From: Bacteroidaceae bacterium
GTDB taxonomy: Bacteria; Bacteroidota; Bacteroidia; Bacteroidales; Barnesiellaceae_A
DNA length: 32,125 nt
Assembly: GCA_017410245.1 (NCBI GenBank)
Contig: JAFQRE010000038.1
Coordinates: 1-32,125, forward strand
Direction: 5' to 3'
The position numbers and the translations under genes are program-made. Position 1 is the first letter of the stretch. The number at the start of each line of letters is the position of its first letter. Of this stretch, positions 1-6,908 are shown piece by piece. Below the pieces are notes generated by a model. It searched no databases and had not been told where the DNA came from. It saw only the letters and a list, made by a program, of their open reading frames with translations.

Positions 1-45
1 CTTGCTTCCGTTCACGTAGAACAGCACCTTAAATGTACTTCGCAT
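1..45 (-). CDS. Tyrosine recombinase/integrase, N-terminal fragment (runs off left edge)
   Basis: Only 15 codons are inside the window, reading leftward from an ATG whose complement is at 43-45: MRSTFKVLFYVNGSK. I recognise this as the highly conserved start of a family of Bacteroidales site-specific tyrosine recombinases (arm-type DNA-binding N-terminus, then core-binding and catalytic domains), which move integrative and conjugative or mobilizable elements. The catalytic residues lie outside the window, so activity cannot be judged. A TAATTTTG box at 66-73 on the same strand lies just upstream and supports the start. The gene is transcribed away from trpS, so the element, if intact, extends to the left and its end should fall between 45 and about 370. 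The identification rests on a short peptide remembered from the family. Confidence 0.6.
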   Translation of the reverse strand, partial: MRSTFKVLFYVNGSK

Positions 46-65
46 AATCTAATCTTTTTTGGTTA

Positions 66-73
66 CAAAATTA
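66..73 (-). promoter_or_regulatory. -7 box of integrase promoter
   Basis: The complement reads TAATTTTG, a perfect match to the Bacteroidetes TAnnTTTG -7 element. It ends about 20 bp before the recombinase ATG. No clear TTG element sits at the expected -33 distance, so the promoter may be weak or activator-dependent. Confidence 0.4.
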
Positions 74-310
74 GTTGTCAGCGAGTTATACATTGATATG
101 CAAACTAACGCAGAACGATGAAACGTGACGACACAAAGAAAAACTTTACTGCATTATCGGGTAATGACTTGGCAACCGTTCTATTTCATAACCTTGCGTT
201 TCTTTGCTAAATTGCCATTGTTACTATTTCCGAGGTCTTCAACTTAATGCGTTATGGTTCAGTTCAAAACGCAGAATTTTACCTTTTTTGCTCCGAGAAC
301 CGTAATTTTT

Positions 311-350
311 TATAAAAAAATAAGGGCCAAATATTTCATTGCCCCTTATT
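311..350 (-). terminator. Rho-independent terminator of trpS
   Basis: On the minus strand AATAAGGG (complement of 343-350) pairs with CCCTTATT (complement of 319-326) around a loop of about 16 nt. It is followed at once by a run of T (complement of 314-320). It lies 21 bp beyond the trpS stop codon. Confidence 0.75.
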
Positions 351-370
351 GTCGTATTGTTTTTTATGAA

Positions 371-1432
371 TTAGAATTGCTTGAACCCCATTACTTTACG
401 TACTTCCTCGAGTGTGCGAGCCGCACTTTCTCGAGCGCGTTCGGCACCTTGTGTCACAACTTTTCGTAAGTACTCGTCGTTGCTGCGAATGTCGAGTATG
501 CGTTCACGAATGGGAGTTGTGGTCTTGAGGATATCTTCGGCAAGTTGTTTCTTCAAGTCGCCATAGCGTATTGAGCAGTTGTTGTATTGTTCATCGAAGT
601 ATGCTACCACGTCGGGGGTAGAGACAATCTTGAGCAGAGTGAAAAGATTGGCAAGAGGCTCGCTCTTGGGTGAGTTGGGAACTTGCGGGCCTTCGTCGGT
701 AACGGCTCGCATCACTTTCTTGCGCAATACTTTCTCTTCATCGCATAGATATATGCAGTTGCCTTCGCTCTTACCCATTTTGCCACTGCCATCGAGTCCG
801 GGAACTTTGATGCTGGCTTGTCCGAAGTTGTAACTTGTAGGCTCGGGGAATAGTTCTACGCCATATACCGAGTTGAAGCGACGCGCAAAACGACGAGTCA
901 TCTCTAAGTGTTGTTCTTGGTCTTTGCCTACCGGTACTTTGGTTGCCTTGTGTATGAGTATATCGGCTGCCATGAGGGTGGGGTAGGTGAGCAGACCTGC
1001 ATTGACACGATTCTTGGAAGTGTCGCTGATGATTTCCTTCTCAATGGCCTCTTCGTTGTCGTTGTTGCCGCTGTCGAGGTGCAATTGCTTGCGTGCCTTG
1101 TCTTTAAACGAAGCAGTACGCATCAATTCGCCTATACCCACATGCATATTCATGAGCAGGTATAATTGCGATATCTCGGGTACGTCGCTTTGTATAAAGA
1201 TGGTCGATTTCTCGGGATCGAGGCCGGCTGCCAAATACTCGGCGAGAATGTTTTTCACGTTTTCGTGCAACATGGCAGGGTCGGGGTGGGTAGTAAGCGC
1301 ATGTAGGTCGGCAATGAAGAAGAAGCAATTGCTTTCCTCCTGCATTTTCACAAAGTTACATAGCGCACCATAATAGTTGCCCAAGTGAAGGTTTCCTGTT
1401 GAGCGAATACCGCTCACTACAATATCTTTCAT
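371..1432 (-). CDS. trpS: Tryptophanyl-tRNA synthetase
   Basis: A 353-residue class Ic aminoacyl-tRNA synthetase that charges tRNA-Trp with tryptophan using ATP in the cytoplasm. The HIGH-like motif is HLGN (residues 16-19) in the family-typical GNLHLGNYYGAL context, and the KMSKS loop is KMGKS (218-222) after PGLDGSG. The GLLTYPTLMAADIL segment (146-159) is also typical. The reading frame is open for 75 more codons upstream, but I place the start at 1432: the sequence becomes family-like exactly there, the upstream residues match nothing I know, and a good promoter (1470-1501) lies inside the extension. Oddity: between FKDKA and the GLLTYP segment (about residues 114-142) there is an acidic stretch (DSGNNDNEEAIEKE) that seems longer than usual for this family. 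Confidence 0.95.
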   Translation of the reverse strand: MKDIVVSGIRSTGNLHLGNYYGALCNFVKMQEESNCFFFIADLHALTTHPDPAMLHENVKNILAEYLAAGLDPEKSTIFIQSDVPEISQLYLLMNMHVGIGELMRTASFKDKARKQLHLDSGNNDNEEAIEKEIISDTSKNRVNAGLLTYPTLMAADILIHKATKVPVGKDQEQHLEMTRRFARRFNSVYGVELFPEPTSYNFGQASIKVPGLDGSGKMGKSEGNCIYLCDEEKVLRKKVMRAVTDEGPQVPNSPKSEPLANLFTLLKIVSTPDVVAYFDEQYNNCSIRYGDLKKQLAEDILKTTTPIRERILDIRSNDEYLRKVVTQGAERARESAARTLEEVRKVMGFKQF

Positions 1433-1469
1433 ATTTTGTTGTTTTCTCTTAGTTTTTGCAATGAATGTG

Positions 1470-1501
1470 CGAAGATAATGAAAAGTTGATATATAGCCAA
1501 A
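1470..1501 (-). promoter_or_regulatory. trpS promoter
   Basis: The complement reads TTTG (1498-1501), a 20-bp spacer, then TATCTTCG (1470-1477), one mismatch from TAnnTTTG. It predicts a leader of about 30 nt before the ATG at 1432 and argues against any longer trpS start. Confidence 0.7.
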
Positions 1502-1552
1502 TTGTAGGGTTAATTGTATTCCTACTTTGCATCTAAAGGTCAATGCAAGGGC

Positions 1553-1633
1553 AATAAAAAAGCAGGTGAGCCGGGGAGTGAAAAACTTGCTCAAAGAGCC
1601 TAAAATAGAAGTAACTCCACCGATAGCCTGCTT
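1553..1633 (-). terminator. Long structured terminator of the TerD-like gene
   Basis: On the minus strand AAGCAGG (complement of 1627-1633) pairs with CCTGCTT (1560-1566) and is followed by a T-rich run (1553-1561). Inside, GGAGT/ACTCC (1614-1618 with 1575-1579) and an inner GCTC/GAGC pair extend the structure, giving a long interrupted stem. It lies between the stop codon at 1683 and the trpS promoter. It is less compact than a usual terminator, so it could also be a stable 3' end or small RNA. Confidence 0.45.
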
Positions 1634-1641
1634 ATATTGTT

Positions 1642-1657
1642 GTGACTCGAAAGTCAC
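1642..1657 (-). other. Small hairpin with UUCG loop in the 3' region of the TerD-like gene
   Basis: On the minus strand GTGACT-TTCG-AGTCAC forms a perfect 6-bp stem capped by a UUCG loop. It sits 26 bp after the stop codon at 1683 and just before the longer structured terminator. It has no T run of its own. Confidence 0.4.
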
Positions 1658-1682
1658 CGATGTACTATAGTTTTGTGCAAAT

Positions 1683-3755
1683 TTACACTTTATATTTCAA
1701 ACATTGGGTGTATTGGGTCGAAAAAGTTTCATAATTCATCACAGTATCGGCCTCGTGGGCATTATCGACAAGTGTGCCACGAGCATCGGCATGCCATGAG
1801 AGTAATGTGTACATGTCGAGTGCCGGAGTTGCTGTGTATAGGCGTATGAGGTCGAGCATCAATGGGGTGTCGAGGTAAGCAATGGGTATCGATGTGCTGT
1901 CTATATCGGTTACGATATACTCCATGCGCTCGATGTCGAGTATTACCATGTGCACGCCTTGTGCCTCGGACGAGAAGCGGAAGCTGTTGGCCGTTGTCTC
2001 AGGTAGCCATATTGTATTGGCTTCGGCGTGCTCGCGCTCCATGTAGCCAAAGGCTGCATCGATGCTATTCATGGGACGGCGTTCGAAGTTGTTGGCGGTC
2101 ACTACGACATATCGGAACTCTTTGCGGGCTTGCTCAAGTATCACATCGATATACTCGGCACAATCGCCCATGCTGTGGCGTACATCGCCCGAGTGAACGG
2201 CACAATTGCTCTTCAAGCCGGTAGCCCATGAAATGGTCTCGATATTGTCGGCTCCTACAAATGTGGCCGATAGGTCGAGGTCTTCGTACCCTTTTTCGTC
2301 TTTCCAGTGCAGATAGAAGCGTACTACCTTGGCTTGGGGATTGTCGAGCGGTACTCGTGTGCCACGAACAAGTGTCTTGAGTGCCGGATTGAGTCCTCGC
2401 ATCTGCATCGGTACCGGTATGGCTTTCAGTCGCTCATCGATAAAGACTTTGCCCAAAGTATCGAGTTTGCTGTAACGGTGTTTCAACTCGGCCTGAATGA
2501 GAGCAGTGAGGTGTGTTGTCAAAGATGGGTCGAGAGCATCATTTCCCTCGAGGAATAATGGGGTGCGCTTGTGCTTGAGTATGATGGGACGCACTACATC
2601 GCCCTCTTGCCTGCGCAGGAAGTGGTTGTATAGTTCGTAAAGAACTTTGCTTGAGGCGTGGCGTATGGCTTGTGTGAATGCTGCGATGATAGCGTCTTGC
2701 TCTTGTTGGTCGTTACTCTCGCGTAGCAGCCAATCGATGCGTCGCAGTAGTTCGCCAGGACGTTGTGAGAGAATGGCCAACCGCTCATTGAGGTTATCGG
2801 CGGCCTCTACTGTGGCATACCAACTACGGGCATAGTTGCGTATGGCACATAGTGCCTCGGCACTGCGAGGGTAGCGTTTGGCATATTCGCCTACGTGTAA
2901 TATTTCGCCCAACCGTTTCCATCGCTCGGCACGCAATACCATCTCCGACGCATCGCAAGTCGATTGCTCGAGGTGCGACAATATCAACCTGCGCTGGCTG
3001 CGTGTAAACTTTTTGAAGCGGAATGCGCGTGCTGCACGATTTTCAAACTTGCGGTCTATGCCATTGCAATTGATAACGTAGTGTGTGGGTGGTACGGGAG
3101 GAAGTGAAATATCGCCTCCCGACATATATACAGCCAATCGCAACACATCGGTGGCTGTGGCCAGACGCACCGGCATGCCTTCGGCTGCAAGCATACACAA
3201 GGTCTCTTTGAATGGTATTTGTTGAGGTAGTAGCCGTTCTGCATCGGGGTATAGGTGGATAAACCACAATATGGCTTCACGATCCTGCTTAGTAAGCGAT
3301 TGATTAGCACTGCACAGTGTTGTGAATAACGACTCAAACTCCTCATGGGAGGCTGTGCGCAACATGGTGTATCGGGGGTGCTCGAAGGCTTGCGGTCGCT
3401 CTCCTTTCCATGCCTCGGGTGTGAAGTTGCCATTGCTCCAGTAGTATATGAGCTGGTTGATAAACAATTCGGCATCACTCAACTCCATTACTTGCTTGGG
3501 GAAACCCTCATAGAAGGGCTTGAAGTTGCCCGTATCGCCCAACATGGTGCGCAGATATTCTATCACTTCGTAATGAAAGTTTATGGCTTCCTCCCGAGGT
3601 GCATACTCTACAGCCCGATAGGCTTCACTGTCGAGCATATATCCGGCTTGCATCAGTTCATACTGTATAGTGGCGGCAAGTCCGTTGGCCTCGTTGCCTT
3701 GTGGCAGCAATACCCAACCTTGTTGCAATGCTATGATATGTTGTGTCGTTTTCAT
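1683..3755 (-). CDS. Large cytoplasmic protein with TerD-like C-terminal domain
   Basis: A 690-residue protein without signal peptide or membrane segment. The N-terminal 450 residues are mostly helical-looking and include a conserved-looking stretch, FPKQVMELSDAELFINQ (about 86-102). From about residue 465 the sequence resembles TerD/stress-protein beta-sandwich domains: GTRVPL, then DLDLS (492-496), HSGD (521-524), GDCAEYIDV (530-538) and YVVVT (549-553). TerD domains bind calcium and occur in tellurite and chemical-stress systems in the cytoplasm. No other ter genes are nearby, so the role is unknown. The frame is open for 22 codons upstream, but the promoter box at 3760-3767 makes the ATG at 3755 the likely start, only about 4 nt from that box. 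The TerD assignment is by motif only. Confidence 0.7.
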   Translation of the reverse strand: MKTTQHIIALQQGWVLLPQGNEANGLAATIQYELMQAGYMLDSEAYRAVEYAPREEAINFHYEVIEYLRTMLGDTGNFKPFYEGFPKQVMELSDAELFINQLIYYWSNGNFTPEAWKGERPQAFEHPRYTMLRTASHEEFESLFTTLCSANQSLTKQDREAILWFIHLYPDAERLLPQQIPFKETLCMLAAEGMPVRLATATDVLRLAVYMSGGDISLPPVPPTHYVINCNGIDRKFENRAARAFRFKKFTRSQRRLILSHLEQSTCDASEMVLRAERWKRLGEILHVGEYAKRYPRSAEALCAIRNYARSWYATVEAADNLNERLAILSQRPGELLRRIDWLLRESNDQQEQDAIIAAFTQAIRHASSKVLYELYNHFLRRQEGDVVRPIILKHKRTPLFLEGNDALDPSLTTHLTALIQAELKHRYSKLDTLGKVFIDERLKAIPVPMQMRGLNPALKTLVRGTRVPLDNPQAKVVRFYLHWKDEKGYEDLDLSATFVGADNIETISWATGLKSNCAVHSGDVRHSMGDCAEYIDVILEQARKEFRYVVVTANNFERRPMNSIDAAFGYMEREHAEANTIWLPETTANSFRFSSEAQGVHMVILDIERMEYIVTDIDSTSIPIAYLDTPLMLDLIRLYTATPALDMYTLLSWHADARGTLVDNAHEADTVMNYETFSTQYTQCLKYKV

Positions 3756-3759
3756 AGAG

Positions 3760-3789
3760 CAAATATAGTGATTAAATTTTGTAATACAA
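3760..3789 (-). promoter_or_regulatory. Promoter of the TerD-like gene, possibly leaderless
   Basis: The complement reads TTG (3787-3789), a 19-bp spacer, then a perfect TATATTTG box (3760-3767). The ATG begins at 3755, leaving 4 nt between box and start codon, so transcription would begin at or next to the start codon. Confidence 0.6.
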
Positions 3790-3834
3790 GTATCAATGGC
3801 TATTCTTGTGGCTTGTAACATTTTTGTGGGCGTA

Positions 3835-3868
3835 TTGTGCGATAGTATGTAAAAAAATAGTATTTTCG
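3835..3868 (+). promoter_or_regulatory. Putative promoter of the tyrosine phosphatase gene
   Basis: TATTTTCG (3861-3868) is one mismatch from TAnnTTTG. A TTG lies at 3835-3837, but the 23-bp spacer is long. As in the divergent gene, only 4 nt separate the box from the start codon. Confidence 0.35.
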
Positions 3869-3872
3869 CATT

Positions 3873-4358
3873 ATGGAAGATAACGGAACATATAAGATAC
3901 TATTTGTGTGCTTGGGTAATATATGCCGTTCGCCGGCAGCCGAGGGTATCATGCGACACATTGTGCGCAAACACAATCTCGAACATTGTTTTTATATCGA
4001 CTCGGCAGGAACATACGGAGGCCATGCCGGGGAGTTGCCCGATCGCCGTATGCGTAGTGCGGCGGCTCAGCGTGGTTACTTGCTGGAGCATAGGGCACAG
4101 CGTTTCAAGGAACAGATGTTTGGTAGTTTCGATCTCATTGTTGCCATGGACGATAGCAACTACTATGACTTGCAAGCTATGGCACCTTCGCTCGAAGATG
4201 AAAAGAAGATTGTGCGTATGGCCGACTATTGTCGTCATTATACAGCCACTCATATTCCCGACCCCTATTACGAAGGTGCCGAGGGCTTTCAGTTGGTGCT
4301 AAACTTGCTTGAGGATGCCTGTTTGGGACTCTTAACAAAGTTGGGGTATGTAAGGTAG
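3873..4358 (+). CDS. Low-molecular-weight protein tyrosine phosphatase
   Basis: A 161-residue cytoplasmic phosphatase. The N-terminal P-loop is CLGNICRS, with nucleophile Cys13 and Arg19 (CX5R). The general-acid motif is DP (Asp130-Pro131, in HIPDPYYEG), and the order and length match the family (about 150-165 residues). Such enzymes dephosphorylate phosphotyrosine proteins. In polysaccharide loci they reverse autophosphorylation of Wzc-type kinases. A Wzc-like kinase occurs in this window (14534-16951) but about 10 kb away and not in an operon with this gene, so a link is only a possibility. The gene is divergent from the TerD-like gene, with 117 bp between start codons. Confidence 0.9.
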   Translation: MEDNGTYKILFVCLGNICRSPAAEGIMRHIVRKHNLEHCFYIDSAGTYGGHAGELPDRRMRSAAAQRGYLLEHRAQRFKEQMFGSFDLIVAMDDSNYYDLQAMAPSLEDEKKIVRMADYCRHYTATHIPDPYYEGAEGFQLVLNLLEDACLGLLTKLGYVR

Positions 4359-4398
4359 TATTTTGGCGTATTTTGCGCAAAATATTTTGTTTTTTTAT
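4359..4398 (+). terminator. AT-rich terminator after the phosphatase gene
   Basis: TATTTTG (4359-4365, overlapping the stop codon's trailing bases) or the overlapping TATTTTGC (4369-4376) can pair with GCAAAATA (4377-4384). TTTTGTTTTTTT follows. The stem is weak and AT-rich, and the T run overlaps the -33 element of the next gene. Confidence 0.4.
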
Positions 4399-4416
4399 AG
4401 TTTTTTTGTAACTTTG
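4386..4416 (+). promoter_or_regulatory. Promoter of the small barrel protein gene
   Basis: TTTG (4386-4389), a 19-bp spacer and TAACTTTG (4409-4416) match the Bacteroidetes promoter consensus perfectly. The ATG at 4444 follows after a leader of about 20 nt. Confidence 0.75.
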
Positions 4417-4443
4417 TTGTAGAAACTTTATAAATATGATTCT

Positions 4444-5052
4444 ATGAAAAGATTTGGTATTATCATTTTGGTATTAGCAGGCTTTGTTTTGTCTGGAAGT
4501 GCTCAATATGGCTTAATGGCTAATAAATTGACCGAAATGTTGAAACCGGCATTGTCGGGTAGTTTTAACTACAAAGGCTTTTTGGATGTGGCATATCTAG
4601 CCGGATTGGAATCGCCCGATTTGTTGGAAATAACTACAACACAAGGTTTCAAGTATTCGACTTGGTGCTTTATGGGAGCAGGAGCCGGTGTTAATTTGGC
4701 ATTCCCTCAGTCGCAAAATGCAAGTGTGCGCAATGATGTGAGTGTGTTGCTTCCTCTCTATGCCGATTTTCGATTCAATATAGGTAATCCTGCCAAAGTA
4801 GGCTTGTTCATCGACCTGAAGCTGGGAGCCGTATTTCTACTGAGTGAAGGTGCATATTACACCGATCTTGGATATATGGGAAATGACCCCAGTCTGTATT
4901 TAAAACCCTCTATCGGTATCAAAATACCTGTTAATAACGCTAAACAAGCGCTGAACCTTTCGGCCAGTTATCAACTGATGACACCTCGTTTCTCGAATGG
5001 TTGGCTTGTAAACTTCAATAATTTGGGTGCTACATTGGCATTTGAGTGGTAA
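4444..5052 (+). CDS. Secreted protein, probable small outer-membrane beta-barrel
   Basis: A 202-residue protein with a clear signal peptide (MKRFGIIILVLAGFVLSGSA, cleavage near residue 20). The mature part has alternating aromatic/hydrophobic and polar residues, as in transmembrane beta-strands (for example SVLLPLYADFRFNIG and GLFIDLKLGAVFLL), and it ends in aromatic residues (LAFEW). This suggests a porin-like or OmpW/OprF-like eight-strand barrel in the outer membrane. No enzymatic motif is visible. The gene is monocistronic, has its own promoter, and converges on the sigma-factor operon. The specific function is not recognised. Confidence 0.65.
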   Translation: MKRFGIIILVLAGFVLSGSAQYGLMANKLTEMLKPALSGSFNYKGFLDVAYLAGLESPDLLEITTTQGFKYSTWCFMGAGAGVNLAFPQSQNASVRNDVSVLLPLYADFRFNIGNPAKVGLFIDLKLGAVFLLSEGAYYTDLGYMGNDPSLYLKPSIGIKIPVNNAKQALNLSASYQLMTPRFSNGWLVNFNNLGATLAFEW

Positions 5053-5077
5053 TCAATAACTTATTATAAAAAAATAA

Positions 5078-5107
5078 AATGCCGGCGGTTTCACAATCGC
5101 CGGCATT
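5078..5107 (-). terminator. Terminator shared by the convergent barrel and sigma-operon genes
   Basis: AATGCCGGCG (5078-5087) and CGCCGGCATT (5098-5107) form a perfect 10-bp GC-rich stem with a 10-nt loop. On the minus strand it is followed by a strong T-rich run (complement of 5061-5077), so it mainly ends the sigma-factor operon. On the plus strand the T run is weak, but the hairpin may also stop the barrel transcript. Confidence 0.8.
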
Positions 5108-5148
5108 CTTCGCTTAGTTAGATTTTAAACGCTTGAGAGAGAATCAAA

Positions 5149-5490
5149 TCAGAAGTATGTCTTTATCAATCGTATGACTTGTAGCACGACGAGTACAATT
5201 GTACCCATTATTGCCGTGTATATACATAACAAAGAGTCGGTGATTTTGTTCTCTTCGGGCGGTAAAATATAGTCGTTGAGGTTGTATAACAATATACCAC
5301 ACGCCACTACTGCTGCTATGGTAACAGCAGTAATGATGTTGCGGCCGGTATTTTTTTGTGCTGCCGGTAGTCGGTGCATGGTGCGGTGTGTAAACCAAGG
5401 ATTGTCTTTGGCTTCGTAGGCCTGTTTTTGGAGAAATTGTTTCACCAATTTCTCATCTTGGTTGTGAGGCGTATTGTTATTCATATCCAT
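5149..5490 (-). CDS. Short membrane protein next to ECF sigma factor (putative anti-sigma/DUF5056-like)
   Basis: A 113-residue protein. The N-terminal 50 residues are soluble and contain NPWFTHRTMHRLP (about 31-43), which resembles the [NF]-[FW]-[ST]-x-R-x-M-x-x-LP motif of short Bacteroidetes proteins (DUF5056-type) encoded after ECF sigma factors. Two hydrophobic segments follow (about 50-68 and 85-110). Its start codon lies inside the end of the sigma-factor gene (14-bp overlap), suggesting translational coupling. The position suggests a membrane anti-sigma factor or sensor for the adjacent sigma factor. There is no zinc-binding HxxxCxxC motif, so it is not a classical ZAS anti-sigma factor. 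Confidence 0.65.
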   Translation of the reverse strand: MDMNNNTPHNQDEKLVKQFLQKQAYEAKDNPWFTHRTMHRLPAAQKNTGRNIITAVTIAAVVACGILLYNLNDYILPPEENKITDSLLCIYTAIMGTIVLVVLQVIRLIKTYF

Positions 5491-6004
5491 TATTTTTCAA
5501 GAATTTAGCTAACTTGGTTCTGGCTCTCGATAGATGCGATTTTATTGTACCTGTGGGTAGCTGTAGTATTTGAGCTATGTCATCGACCTTGCGGTCTTCG
5601 ATGTAGTATAGTGTTACGGCTATCCGCTCGGGTTGTGACAAATGTTGCAAAGCCTTGTTTATGTCCATTGCCACATCGTTGTTATGCGACATGCTTTGCT
5701 CGGGAATGGCGTCTGCGTCTTCGGTAATTTTATTCCGTCGCAGATGGTCTTGAAATACGTTGTATGCTATGCGGTAGAGGTAGGTAGAGAAGTTGGATAA
5801 TCCTTTAAATTGCTTTATCGAATAGTATAGCTTGATAAAGGTCTCTTGTGCCAAGTCGTCCGATAGCATTGTATCTCCCATCGTCTGGTGTAGGAAAAAA
5901 CGCCGTATCGTGGGTTGATGCTGCTCGACGAGCGTGGCAAAAGCCCGACGATCGTCAAACAGCATAACTCGAGAAATCAACAATGTATCGTTTGTACGGC
6001 GCAT
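5477..6004 (-). CDS. ECF-family RNA polymerase sigma-70 factor
   Basis: A 175-residue sigma factor. Region 2 covers about residues 22-90 (LVEQHQPTIRRFFL, DDLAQETFIKLYYSI, FSTYLYRIAYNVFQDHLRR). Region 4 covers about 115-170 with a helix-turn-helix (VDDIAQILQLPTGTIKSHLSRAR). Regions 1 and 3 are absent, as usual for ECF factors. It directs RNA polymerase to a small regulon, typically for envelope stress or surface nutrient uptake. It is the middle gene of a three-gene leftward operon: the membrane-protein gene ends 33 bp upstream, and the downstream gene overlaps by 14 bp. No FecR-like or SusC-like genes follow, so it is not the polysaccharide-utilization type. Confidence 0.9.
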   Translation of the reverse strand: MRRTNDTLLISRVMLFDDRRAFATLVEQHQPTIRRFFLHQTMGDTMLSDDLAQETFIKLYYSIKQFKGLSNFSTYLYRIAYNVFQDHLRRNKITEDADAIPEQSMSHNNDVAMDINKALQHLSQPERIAVTLYYIEDRKVDDIAQILQLPTGTIKSHLSRARTKLAKFLKNNGYE

Positions 6005-6037
6005 ATCAGGGTGTATTGATGTGGCATGAGAATATTT

Positions 6038-6664
6038 TTATATCTCATTCTCATTGTTTTGAGGCATATTGTCTATTGTCTCGGTGGCATCTACCTTGCG
6101 CTCGTCATTGCGTTGTTGCTCTCGACGTTCTATTAGCGACACACACAGATATCCCAAGCCGATTGTAGCCGGTATGCAGGCTATTGCTATAATGACTCTT
6201 TCGTTTATTATCCAGCCAAACAGGGCGGCTCCTATTCCCAACGATAGGTATATAAGGGCTGTGCGCAAGGTGTTAACCCATAGGTGTCGGCCATTCTTTG
6301 GCTCGTCAAACAACCCTTCGGGTATGCTCTGCCCATTGTCAATGGCTTTCTCTAAGATGCGATAGCGTTCGCGTTGCTTGCGTTGGGAATACATCAGTGC
6401 AAGCCATATTATGACAATGATAGAGACGAAAAATGTTATGGGAATAGATAGTTCCACAATCTCTTCAATCTGGCTATTTGAATATGCTTTCATATCGAGA
6501 CTGTGTTGCAAAGAGTCGCAATACATCTCATATTGCATTTCCAACTTACTCAGCTCAATTGCATAGGTAAGGCTATCCATATTGTTTGAGGGCGCTTGCT
6601 GAGCCTTCAGGCCCATAGTGCATGTCAATAAGGCTATGCACATCATCATAATAATACGTTTCAT
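6038..6664 (-). CDS. DUF6249-like membrane protein upstream of ECF sigma factor
   Basis: A 208-residue protein. I choose the start at 6664 because it begins a signal peptide (MKRIIMMMCIALLTCTMGLKA); the frame stays open 34 codons further but without family-like sequence. Next come a short periplasmic part, a membrane segment (about 73-92, ITFFVSIIVIIWLALMY), and a cytoplasmic linker QRERYRILEKAIDNGQSIPEGLF. Two more hydrophobic segments are at about 130-150 and 155-175, then a charged tail. The RERYRILEKAI..GQ.IPE pattern is what I recall of DUF6249-type proteins found with Bacteroidetes ECF sigma factors. The function is unknown. As first gene of the operon it may sense an envelope signal or regulate sigma activity. 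Confidence 0.7.
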   Translation of the reverse strand: MKRIIMMMCIALLTCTMGLKAQQAPSNNMDSLTYAIELSKLEMQYEMYCDSLQHSLDMKAYSNSQIEEIVELSIPITFFVSIIVIIWLALMYSQRKQRERYRILEKAIDNGQSIPEGLFDEPKNGRHLWVNTLRTALIYLSLGIGAALFGWIINERVIIAIACIPATIGLGYLCVSLIERREQQRNDERKVDATETIDNMPQNNENEI

Positions 6665-6846
6665 ATTTTTGGTTTTAGGGTTTAATATTTCTATTGTTGC
6701 ATCGATGCAGGTTGGTTTCTGTGTGTTAGACGCAACGACTATGCAATATGGTTGCAGTATTTGCAAAATAAATAAAAAAATATTTGTTAGTTAATATTCT
6801 ATAATAATTTGTCGTAAAATAAATATGAATTTACAAAATGACTCTC

Positions 6847-6854
6847 TATCTTTG
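6847..6854 (+). promoter_or_regulatory. -7 box of the pectinesterase gene promoter
   Basis: TATCTTTG is a perfect TAnnTTTG -7 element 54 bp before the ATG at 6909. No TTG lies at the standard -33 distance, which may point to an activated promoter, as expected for a polysaccharide-degrading enzyme. Confidence 0.5.
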
Positions 6855-6908
6855 TGATAATGAGTATAAATATAATATAATAGAATACTAACATTAATTC
6901 TTTTCATT

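Larger units (their letters stand above)
46..370. other. Non-coding stretch between integrase start and trpS; candidate element end
   Basis: This 325-bp stretch holds no convincing gene or tRNA. It contains the integrase promoter box (66-73) and the trpS terminator (about 311-350). A 9-bp direct repeat, AACGCAGAA, occurs at 107-115 and 268-276. Because a recombinase gene starts at its left end, an attachment site or recombinase arm sites may lie here, but without the other end of the element the core cannot be named. Confidence 0.35.

Noticed and set aside
107..276. Direct repeat AACGCAGAA as attachment-site core
   Set aside because: Nine bases repeated once in 160 bp may be chance, and the other end of the element is outside the window; kept only as a weak note.
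254..469. 71-codon open frame overlapping the trpS terminator and 3' end
   Set aside because: It overlaps the terminator hairpin and the trpS coding region and has no family-like sequence.
1433..1657. N-terminal extension of trpS by 75 codons
   Set aside because: It contains a good promoter (1470-1501) and unlike-family sequence; synthetase homology begins at 1432.
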